Origin: Antedon mediterranea | Lineage: Eukaryota > Echinodermata > Crinoidea > Comatulida > Antedonidae | NCBI RefSeq assembly: GCF_964355755.1 | Contig: NC_092670.1 | Span: forward strand, 21,079,201 to 21,143,200 | Length of the DNA: 64,000 nt | Direction of reading: 5' to 3' | In this document: positions 1 to 9,526 of the stretch, piece by piece | Position numbering within the stretch: position 1 is the first letter of the stretch | Layout of the letters: each line of letters starts with the position of its first letter | Translations under genes and position numbers: made by a program | Notes under the pieces: model-generated | Told to the model about the DNA's origin: nothing | The model's database searches: none | What the model saw: only the letters and a program-made list of their open reading frames with translations

Positions 1-1325
1 CATATGGAGTTATCATAATATGATAAGTTTGAATTGCAGTTTGTATTTGTATATAATATTATATATATATTTGTAGATAGTATTAGGTATAAAATAGGAA
101 GGGAAAGTTACAGTAAATATGCATTTATTATACAAAATAAATATATTCTTTTAAATTAAAATGTTTTACCATTATATGTTTATCAAAGAAAGGTTACTTT
201 TCAGGTTTGAATGAGGATAGGGGTTGTATTGTTTGTTTTCTGTAAATTATTATGTATCATGTTTTATATTCCATTATCATATAAATTGAGTGCCACTGAT
301 ATAAATGGTTTATGTCAATATATATTATTAGTATACGTTAAGCATGCAAACGCTAAGCAGATGGTATTTCATTAATTATTATTGCTGTAAGCAAAGTATG
401 AAAAGAGAATGATATTCAATAAAAAAGAATGAAAATAAACAAATAGATAAAATAGTGTTAAAATATAGCTGACAATATGAAAATTGCTGATTGTCTCATT
501 AAGGGAAACATTTCCATGGTTACCAACAATACTGCTGTGCTAAATTTAACTAAAATGAAGTAGAAGAAGCAAATTAATGTGAAGACCTTGACGGTAATAA
601 GCAATTATTATGATCTATTACCAGAGACTTTTAAATGTAAAATTTATAGAAAGAGTCAAATTAAAGTACACAGGTTAGGTTAAGGGTCCTTTATTTCTCA
701 ATAGCATCTGCTCTGCTAGTTGCGTCATTACCAGCTCATATCCTTTTTGGATAGTGGACCAAACTATTACCAAAAACTAACAAAACAACAGTACTGCACA
801 CCATGCAGCATTGTACTGTATATACTGTATGAACCATGTCAAACTGCCAACATTTTTCACATTACATTATTAATATTACTGTACAACATAACAAAGAACA
901 CACAATACCAGAGTTAGAAAGTGAGCAAGCAGGAAGAGGGGTGGGATAGGAAGACATTTATTTCAGTGTGCTAAAACTGCATACTTGAACACAACATATA
1001 CACTGCACATACAAAAGCTCTGCTAATTTTTCAGGCATTTTTTAAAAAACATTTTACCTTTGTCTGAACATGGACATCATTTGTAGACATAGTTTGAAAT
1101 GTAGTTGACTGGAAATCAAATTTGTTTATCAAAAGAATTGATTAAAATATCTAGCTTTCAGACTATTCCATTATGATAACTAAAACTTTCAAAGATTCCA
1201 TTCCATGAGAAAAAAAATGGATTTTACGTATTGTATACGTATAAATACAGTATCAGAATAGTAGACGATAGATCACTGCAAAGAAGTTAAGCACACAGTG
1301 TTCTATGGTAGGAGTTTGAACATAC
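1..1325. other. AT-rich intron sequence, no exon recognised
   Basis: This stretch should be intron (or later exons) of the DUF4795 gene. I see no open exon with matching splice sites and phase on the minus strand. The only structured item is near 1016-1037, which shares a CTCTGCTAATTTTTC string with 5347-5361, suggesting a fragment of the same dispersed repeat. Confidence 0.4.
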
Positions 1326-4300
1326 CTCACGAACCGGAACTGTCTGTGACGTGTTGTCATAGACTGAGACAGGCTCAGTGTGAATTCCCTTCAGAGCATC
1401 CTCCATTGCAGGCCATGTTACAATGGTTGATGGGTCCGGCCATACATTCAACTTGTTATTAAAGTCATTCTGTGAATTAAGATGTTAGCAGATAAATCTT
1501 AATTAATCAAGAATCATAATATTAATAGAGTTAGGTAGCCAAGTGGTTAGGACACTTGACTGTCATACAGAGAGACTCCCAGTTTACTCAGATGTAAATA
1601 AGTACTTGGTTGAAAATACTAGGTAGGATAAGGTGGTATGGAAAGGAACTGGCCACCCTACCACATAAAGCCGAGTCTTAGTAAAATGAGCTCCCAACAG
1701 CTCATTACCCTACGTTAAAAAATAAAAATTGGACTTACCTTTATCTTTTTTACTATTAATGCTTATTTTAGAAAATATGGAGATTATACTGACATTTCAT
1801 TACTAGTGTTTATCTTGCCTGGTATATATTTTATGGACATTTCTACAGCAATATTACAGTATGTAACCTACTGTGTATTAAATATTTCAAATCTCACCTT
1901 CTCATTTGAAATGATTTTTAAACTTACCAAAAGGGATTGTAATTCTTGTATCTTGTCATTTGACGACGAAGATTCCTCTAATTTTCGTATTCTTTCATCA
2001 GCGCTATTACATTTATCTTCAACCTTAAAAAAAATCAAAATTTTTAAATTCAATGTGGTTAATTTCATTGAGAAAAAGGATCCATTTAAAGTAATTTGAA
2101 CTCAAATATACTGAATCGGCGAATTTGATTTAATCAAATACAAACCTTCATAATCATTATTATCAATCACATTATTTTTAGATTAAACAGATTACTATAA
2201 TTAATTGGCTTTAATTACTTAGGAAACGCACAATTAATTTAGTTTCTCATTATATTCCAGTACGCACCGTGATACAATGGGTCGCCATCTCAAATTAATC
2301 AGTATTGTGATAGCTACTGTAAAAACCCACATTTTAATCAATTGATTTAATAAAAAAAAACTAAAGTACCTCTTTGATCAAGGATTTATAGTTATCTAAC
2401 TCTGATTTCCAATCTGAAGTTTGACTTTTAAGGTCATTGAACTCTGACATCATATGTTCCATCATGCTCATAAGCTGTAAGAATAGAAAAGAATGATTAC
2501 ATGGTAAGTACAGTAAAAAAGGTACAGTATGTGACGACTTAATTTCTTGAGAAATAAAAATTATATATATATATATACTGTTATATATCCAATCTGCAGA
2601 CAGTACTGTTTCGATCTTATTAGATCTCGTCAGTGCAGCTCAGGTGTCGAAATGAAATGTACCGCAGAACTGGCACAATATATAGGCTGAGCCAGGTATA
2701 TGGGACATGGTACACTGATTATGAACACAAAGAGATATATATACAGGGTATATATGAAAATACTAGGTAGGAAGGTGACATTGACAATGACAAAGTAGTC
2801 CTCGTTGGTGATTTTAATTCTGATCCAAAGAAAAAATTTGGTAACGAATTGATTGATTTTTGCACTGAGTATAACTTGGTTATATCTGATTTGGAATACT
2901 TTGGTCATTACTCAGATACGTTTACTTATTTTAGTGATGCTCACAGTACCACAAGTTGGTTAGACCATGTTGTGAGCACTCATACTGTAGTTCCCATTCT
3001 CTGTTGTGTAATTTTATAGTTAATTATGATTGTACATGTGTTCTGATCACTTTCCTATTTCGTTTGACTATTTAGGGATTGATATTTGTGACGATTGTAA
3101 TGACAAGGGTGAAAATATGCATGAATCCTCAAAAATTACCAAAGTTAACTGGAATAATGTTAAGAGGGAGGATATAAACAATTTTAATGAGATAACTGAA
3201 TCCTTACCTAGTAACCTTACTCTCAATTGCGATGGTTTACTTTGTAATGATTCCTCATGTAAAGATGAATGCCATTGCAATGATATTAGTGATTTATATG
3301 ACAATATTATTGAGTGTCTGAAAGTCAGTTTCGAGTGGTGTTTTAAGTCGACTAAAAATCAAAAAGTCAATGTTGTCCCTGGGTGAACGAGTAGCTGGAT
3401 TTCATAAACATGCCCGGGAAGCATTTTTGAAGTGGCGTGGGTTGGGTAAACCCAGATATGGCCACATCTATGAACACATGAAAATCACTAGATCTAATTT
3501 CAAAAATGCCCTCAGAAAGTGTAAATCCAACGAAGAAATGCTAAGGGCGGACTCGATGGCCAAGTCTTTTGACGATAAGGACTATAATAGTTTCTGGGGT
3601 AAGGTTAAGAAATCCAGCTACGCCAATTCCCAGTCTAACATTATTGGTAGTGCTAAAGGGGAAAATGAAATTTGTGACCTATGGCGTCAACATTTCTCCG
3701 ATTTATTTAATTGTATTGACTCATCTGAGCATAAGACTTTTGTTAAGGAAACTCTTGAAAACTGTACAGACGGTGAAATTGATGTTTCACCCCATAATAT
3801 TAAGCTATTAATTGACAAATTGCCCAATGCTAAAGCAGCGGGATATGATGGTCTATGCAATGAGCATTTCAAATTCGCTTCTGAGCGACTTAGTATTATT
3901 TTAAGTGTATGTTTTAAGGCTATGTTTGTTCACGGGTTTGTTCCAAGTAATCTCACAAAAGTCACGCTTGTGCCGGTAATTAAATCTAAATCAGGGAATA
4001 TCACTGATAAAGGGAATTATCGGCCAATAGCTTTGGCATGTGTAGCTTCTAAACTTCTAGAGTCTGTAATGATAAAACATTGTGGTAATTCACTGGACTT
4101 CCATGACAACCAGTTTGCCTTCAAATCTGGTCACTCAACCGAATTGTGTATATTTGCTCTTAAACAGATTATCGAGCATTACAACAATCATGGTAGCCCA
4201 GTTTATTGCTGTTTCTTGGACGCTAGCAAAGCCTTTGATAAAATGAACCACTGGACACTTTTCAAGACCCTAATTGACAGGGGTACCCCTTCACCTGTAG

Positions 4301-7300
4301 TTAAGATTCTGAGGTCATGGTATAGGAATCAGGAATTTGTTGTCAGGTGGGGAAGTTCCGTTTCCGATTCTTTCACTGTTCGTAATGGGCTTCGCCAGGG
4401 AGGCGTTATGTCCCCTCTACTTTATAATGTGTACACTGATCCGTTAACTGTTGAACTGACTAAGTCAAAAGAAGGTTGTGAAATTAACAGTCTCAAACTG
4501 AATTGCCTAAGCTTTGCCGATGACTTGGTCCTTTTGGCTCCGTCAGTGACTGGCTTACAAAGCCTAATTGGACTCTGTGAAGGTTTTGCTAGTGACCATG
4601 ATATTACTTTTAATGAAACCAAATACAAATGCTTGCTATTTTGCCCGAAAGTCCGCAACCTCAAAGGTGTTCCACATATTACCTTAAATTGGGCACCTCT
4701 AATCATTGATAATTCAATAACCTATATTGGTCATGTGATCAGTAATAACCTGAGTGATGAAAGTGACATCAAACGTCAATATCGATCTATTTGCATTAGG
4801 GCCAACTCTCTAAATAGAAAGTTTGGAAAATGTTCTACTAAGACTAAATGTTATCTATTTAAGAGTTACTGTGTCAGCATGTACTGGTTCAATCTTATGG
4901 TGTAGATATAATAAGAGCACTCTGAGATCACTGAAAGTATGTTATAACAATGCCTTACGTTTGCTGCTGAAGCAGCCTAGACATTGTAGTGCAAGCATGA
5001 TGTTTGTCTTAAATGACGTCCCATCCTTTGATGAGTTTATTAGAAAATCTGTTTTTAGTTTTTAAAATCGTGTGAACGCAAGTAGTAAAATTCCTTGATC
5101 ATGGCCATTAATCGCCACGTTCTTAATGTGTCAAGAATGCACATACAATGGAAAGCTTTGTTGCATTGACTTTATATATTTACATATCTTTGTTTTTGTT
5201 CTATGAGCTGTTAGATTAAGATTTTTTTTTTCTCTCTCCTTTGCTATGGATATAATATTATGTCACCATGATATTCCGAAATAAAAAGATAAATGAAATG
5301 AATGAAAATAATATAATAAACTGATGAAGGGCTATTGTGCCCGAAACTCTGCTAATTTTTCTGGCTGTGTTACTTTATCATTTTGATTTAGCTTTTTGCT
5401 CATTTTATACCGGATACCCACAGCATTGTCATTTTGTTCAGTACTTTGCCTTTGGATTTATAATACAATAAACATGTAAATTCGTAAAAATCATGTACAC
5501 AGTACAGTAGGCCTACTATACTCATTTATTATTCTAAAAAGAAATCCATTGGAAAAAAGTATAGGTTCCCTGTGTGAAAAGTAATTAATTCGTAGGCCTA
5601 TGTGTAATGAGGCATAAAAACCAACAGAATTGTAGTAAACAATTTCTTGCAACCATAGCAATCGTATGGCCAAAGGATTGCAATTTACAATAAAGTAGTG
5701 TGAAATGCGTGTTTGTATAATACTATTATTATTTCCATATTTTTTGCTTTATTGATCATACCACAAGAATAAGCAAAATGCCTTTGAAAGAAAAAATCAT
5801 TAAATTTATTAAACTGTACACAGGTTTAAGCTCATTTTACTCAAGAGTGATTAATAATTGCATTTTAACAACAACAAAAAACAACCAAACATGAATATGG
5901 AAAGCAAAAGAGACATAAATTTTACATCCTAAATTTGAAAGATCCCATTCTTAGGTTTCAAATTGAAAGATCAGTGTCCGCGTGAGACAATTAGCATTAA
6001 AGCTCTCTTATTTGTAAAGCAAATAAGTCTTGAGTACCATTTTAAAAGCAAGACACAAAATCAATTAGAATCCCCTTCAAGACTTTGCTTTACTAATGTA
6101 TATACAATCAATAATTACGTTAAAAAACATTTCAAAATACTATGCTAAACAGGATGTTTGCTGGTTTGTGTGTGGGATACACGGTCATCTTAGGTTGTTA
6201 TGGCATTATACCCACAACTCTGTTAAGCTCTGTCTACACTATCAAACTAGTTTGACAAAAAAGTGTGATGTGCCCAATACAAATATGGTAATGGTATGAC
6301 ATCATCATGTCCAATCCATACAGTATGGGCACATCAACCTTTGTACATATTGATCAACCAAATTATGGAAAAACTTCCAAATGACACAAAAACAAACTTT
6401 CAACTTTTAAAAATTCAATCCAAAATATTACAGATAATGTAATAGAGAGGTTTCGTAATCTTACGAATACGATAACGAAAACGAATACGTCACGCACACG
6501 TATTCGTTTTCGTAAGCCATAAAAAAATCTGTTTCGCATGGCAACGAAATATTGAGGCGCGTCCAAAATATGACTGCGGTAAATTTGGGCGAAGCGCAGA
6601 TTGCTTGGTGCTTGGCTGCCTAGGCCTAGTGTAACATCAAAGCGAGTGAAGACTTTAAAAAACTGCTATTTATCAAAATTGACCTGGCATTTTAGTAAAT
6701 TACTTTAGTAAATTACTTTCAATAAATCTATAATTATATTATAATCATGAATCATTCCTAATTCAAATGCAAAATGTGCAAAATAGATCAAAAACTATAC
6801 TTGTTTTGTAGTTACGAATATGACTGGTGATATTCGTCAACACGAATACGCTTTACGAATATGAAATGGGGATCAGCTCAAAAGTTTCACAAATGTATGA
6901 CGTACCGTTTTTGTTATCGTATTCGTAAGGTTGCGAAACCTCCCTATTATTAATATATTTTACCTTGAATTACCTTTTTGTAAATGTGTGTATAATGTAA
7001 ATGATTGTATTAGTTGTTAATTACTTTTCTTATATTGTTAATGTTCTCTACTGGACCACTTTGGAAATCAATGATTTAGCACTGAAAGTGTCATTCAGAA
7101 TAAAATAAAAATCACTTTTTTTTTCACATAACATTTGATAGTGTAGACAGAGCTTAGCATATACAAATATTCTACTTTCAAATTGTTAATAAAAAAATTA
7201 CAGTATATAACTTTCTTAACTGACTGTTTCTTTTATTAACAATCAACCATACAGTAGACAAATAATAGGGGCAGATCCTCCAGAAATTACTGTAGAAAAC

Positions 7301-9020
7301 ACAGTAAGTGAGGGTATTTTATTTAAATATACAAAACTGCAGCAATTAAGGTCCACCTCAATTCAGAATTTAAAGCCTAACTCACCAAACATTTGATCTC
7401 AAATAATTTATATTGTTTATTCAATGCAGCTTATTATTAATTATTGTATTTCATATACCGGTAACTTGTTTTGTTTTTAATTAATTTGTACTACTGTACT
7501 TAGTTTTGTTTTGTTTTTTTGTATTTTATAATAATAAGTAAGAGCAGTTTCTGTTTGGGCTCGTCATGCCTATTACTTGCTCCTGGCAAGATGAAACATA
7601 CTTTTAAGAACTTTTGCTGAATAAATATTATTATTAATTATTACCTCCTACTCGAAGTGTTAAGGAATATATCTCCTGTATGGTTAAAGAGCTGCTATGG
7701 TAATTTTAATCTTTTGCACACCTCATTATGAAACTAGAAATATTTGTTTAGTATACTTATAAAAATATTGTAAGCAAAACAAAAACTGTAACTAAAATAC
7801 AAAAGCACAAATTTGACTTAATCTTTCAATTTCATCAATTTTACCTATCAAACAATGATTTCACTGTATAAGAAAAATAAATAAAGTACGTAACCATGGT
7901 TATTGAACCATAATAATACTTCACAAAATGTATAAAAATTCCCCCAGTGCTTTTAACAAAAGAAAATATATTTTTTATTGTTATCCACAATAAATAAAAA
8001 TTCAATATCATTTGCCCTTTTTTTAATATCATTGCACTTTGTTTCATTTATTCATGCAATTTTTAAATTGTGATGATCATCAGAGTAATGATAATTAAAT
8101 TATCATTATTATCAAAATTATGTTCTGTTTTGTATTCATTTGCAAGGCCGTAGCGAGAGGTTAAAACAGACGAGGCAAAGATACTTTAAATATAATTATT
8201 AATGTCAAATATGACGGGCTGTGTTGGGCATTGAGGGTGGTTTGTGAAAACTGACAATTCATGCTGGCTATGGCCCAATACTGTATTTTTTATTCATTTT
8301 CCTAATCATCATTTAAGATCCAGATTTTATTGATTCTTACAGAAATTCATACAAAAACACTCATACAAAATAATGGCGGGTATATAACAAAATAACATTA
8401 ACTACAAAAATATATCAAGGAGATTTACATCTCCCTGAATTACTGACTGAAGGATCCTTTTAAAAAAAAATTTATCAAGTTATCAATTTTATTTTTTAAA
8501 AAGGGATAATAATATACAAAATATATTTGTACCTACTGTACTAGTAGAATAGTAGTTTAGGCCTAGGCATATTGAAATATGAATTATTCATTACACAGAT
8601 ATCCCATTACACATATAACCTTATTATAATTTAAATTAGGCCAATTACCTTTGATATTCCCTCTTCATTGGCAATTACTTTTTTCTGGAGTTGCATCAGT
8701 TGCCACATTTCAGACACCGGTTTCACACTTTCAGACGAACTTCGTGTCCTTTCCAGCAAATTTTCATTTGATGGTAATGCATTTAGAGACTCAATTTGTG
8801 TTTCTAATTTCGACAACTTGTTCTCAATTTCTTTACTTTTACTGCCAGATAAATCAACGCTATCTAAATCTGACTGAGAAAGTTCTGTTTTTAAGTCACC
8901 GAGATGTAAGTTCTCAACTATAACAATCATTAGACGACGAAGTGCATGGTAGTTTACAACTTCTGGCGTTCCCAAAGACAGATCAACAAGCTCCACCAGG
9001 CTAACTGTATTGGACGTCAT
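1326..9020 (-). CDS. DUF4795 coiled-coil protein, QRICH2/C16orf96-like (5' part, runs off window)
   Basis: Four minus-strand coding exons with GT-AG borders join in phase 0: 8649-9020 (start ATG at 9018-9020), 2370-2474, 1928-2023 and 1326-1469, giving 239 residues before the window ends. The N-terminus has the TSNTVSLVELVDLSLGTPE...NYHALRRLMIVIVENLHL pattern that I recognise from the QRICH2/C16orf96 (DUF4795) family, where a ...ELV...VVN(Y/F)..L..LL..IL motif is followed by a long coiled coil. The next exons are heptad-like and charged, and the last visible exon carries a WPAMEDALKG stretch typical of the linker. Mammalian QRICH2 is a sperm-flagellum protein, so a ciliary or flagellar role is likely (inference). 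The first intron is about 6.2 kb and hosts a LINE and a hammerhead ribozyme. Later exons lie left of base 1; I found no convincing exon in 1-1325. Family call is fairly sure, paralogue identity is not. Confidence 0.75.
1528..1722 (+). mobile_element. tRNA-derived SINE-like fragment
   Basis: The sequence TAGCCAAGTGGTTAGGAC resembles a Pol III A box of a tRNA-derived SINE head, and a degenerate B-box region follows about 45 bases later. A body of about 120 bp ends near an A-rich AAAAAATAAA tail. It lies in the intron between the exons at 1326-1469 and 1928-2023. No target duplication was identified, so the borders are approximate. Confidence 0.4.
2594..2638 (-). ncRNA. Hammerhead ribozyme (complete core and three stems)
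   Basis: Read on the minus strand, all invariant parts are present in order. Stem I 5' strand CUGCA is at 2638-2634 and core CUGACGA at 2633-2627 (position 7 is free in the consensus). Stem II is GAUCU (2626-2622), loop AAUA (2621-2618), AGAUC (2617-2613). Core GAAA is at 2612-2609. A minimal stem III of CAG (2608-2606), loop UA, CUG (2603-2601) follows. The cleavage-site dinucleotide UC is at 2600-2599, and the stem I 3' strand UGCAG at 2598-2594 pairs perfectly with CUGCA. Predicted self-cleavage is after the C at 2599. Such short-stem-III hammerheads are known from Penelope-like retroelements and retrozymes and often act as dimers. It lies in the first intron of the DUF4795 gene, on the same strand as that gene, so it would be present in the pre-mRNA. 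Confidence 0.88.
2770..5312 (+). mobile_element. 5'-truncated non-LTR retrotransposon (LINE, CR1/jockey-like)
   Basis: A decayed LINE sits antisense in intron 1 of the DUF4795 gene. From left to right it holds the C-terminal half of an apurinic-type endonuclease (GDFN motif near 2810, SDHFPIS-like motif near 3045), a complete reverse transcriptase core (see separate entry) and a 3' end with a short repeated AATGAAATGAATGAAA tail at about 5290-5310, as in CR1/L2-type elements that end in simple repeats rather than poly(A). The 5' portion of the endonuclease is missing. The left border is approximate; no target duplication was found. At least three frameshifts show the copy is dead. Confidence 0.85.
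2795..5064 (+). pseudogene. LINE ORF2 remnant: endonuclease C-terminus plus reverse transcriptase
   Basis: The protein can be followed through four frames: 2795-about 3010 (endonuclease end, GDFNSD), about 3030-3386 (SDHFPISFD and linker), 3370-4905 (511-residue open stretch) and about 4880-5064 (C-terminal region). In the 511-residue stretch the RT blocks are NYRPIALA near residue 216, FLDASKAFD near 281, RQGGVMSPLLYNVY near 344 and catalytic FADD at 382-385. Catalytic aspartates are kept (D284 of DASKAF and the two D of FADD). Frame changes near 3010, 3380 and 4880 are one- or two-base indels. Which clade it belongs to (CR1, L2 or jockey) cannot be fixed by eye. It is mobile DNA, not a host gene. 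Confidence 0.85.
5313..5480 (+). repeat. Dispersed repeat fragment with hammerhead-like CTGATGA...GAAA string
   Basis: Directly after the LINE tail, CTGATGA at 5321-5327 is followed by a GGGC...GCCC hairpin and GAAA at 5343-5346, the order found at the ends of many Penelope-like elements. Stems I and III are not evident, so I do not call a working ribozyme. A CTCTGCTAATTTTTC string just after it also occurs at about 1018. Confidence 0.45.
6225..7155. mobile_element. MITE 'CTCTGTCTACACTATC' family, copy 1, split by an insertion
   Basis: The left half (6225-about 6337) starts AAGCTCTGTCTACACTATCA and the right half (about 7118-7155) ends with the inverted copy GATAGTGTAGACAGAGCTT. Between them lie about 780 bp of unrelated sequence that includes another TIR element (6447-6942). 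Uninterrupted copies of the family in this window are about 140-160 bp. Confidence 0.8.
6447..6942. mobile_element. TIR element with GAGGTTTCG ends, nested in MITE copy 1
   Basis: The left end reads GAGGTTTCGTAATCTTACGA and the right end, inverted, reads GAGGTTTCGCAACCTTACGA; similarity goes on to about 37 bp of near-perfect terminal inverted repeat rich in CGAATACG. No transposase is encoded, so this is a non-autonomous DNA transposon of about 496 bp. Confidence 0.8.
8145..8275. repeat. Possible remnant of a hAT-type element
   Basis: GCAAGGCCGTAGCGAGAGG at 8143-8161 resembles a common terminal motif of short DNA transposons in marine invertebrates, and GGCTATGGCCC about 115 bp on could be a decayed opposite end. 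Weak evidence. Confidence 0.25.
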
Positions 9021-9526
9021 TTTAAAATGAGTTTCTCTTCTTTCAAAATTATAAAATCTACATGCCTTTCAGTCAATAATGGCAAAAATAGCAGTTATTT
9101 TAGACTACCACTGGCAGGACAAACCAGTCACAGTCATAACAACACAACACAGGAAATGGTAGGCTAAGCACACAAGTAATAATCTGTACACATGTGCTAA
9201 GTTTATTGATATTCCTCCGCCAAAGTTAACTCTGTTACTAAACTAGTAAAAAAATAATCAAAATAATCGGTAAATACTTTAATTAAATGTAAGATAATAT
9301 AAAACAAATACGGCAACACAAAAGTATTCAAACTATGCTTCAAATTATAATATTTATGCTTGTCATTTTGTGATCTACTTTAGAAAGCTACCATAGTAAC
9401 TAAGTATGTAATTTGGCTTAGCAACGGAGCGCGTTGAAGATGTCAAGGGTTATTATTATCGGGCGATACCATTATCACGTTTTTTCCGCGCCACCAACGT
9501 TGCACAAAAGTAAAATACACCTTGAA
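9021..9526. promoter_or_regulatory. Divergent promoter region between DUF4795 gene and NAT9
   Basis: The two start codons face away from each other 506 bp apart, so both promoters must fit here. There is no clear TATA box. An RFX X-box match is at 9387-9400. An upstream in-frame ATG at 9440 could lengthen NAT9 by 29 residues. Confidence 0.55.
9387..9400. promoter_or_regulatory. RFX X-box match (GCTACCATAGTAAC)
   Basis: The 14-mer fits the X-box consensus GYNRCC-N(1-3)-RRNRAC at every defined position, with an AT spacer. RFX factors use such sites within a few hundred bp of the start of ciliary genes. It is 367 bp upstream of the DUF4795 start, whose mammalian relative is a flagellar protein. 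Binding is inferred from sequence only. Confidence 0.45.

Noticed and set aside
660-760. Possible further exon of the DUF4795 gene on minus
   Set aside because: A short AG...GT bounded stretch exists but is tiny, with no coiled-coil or family pattern.
5321-5346. Second hammerhead-like core CTGATGA...GAAA
   Set aside because: Stem II is only GGGC/GCCC with an unpaired A, and I could not find paired stems I and III or a cleavage site. Kept only as a repeat fragment.
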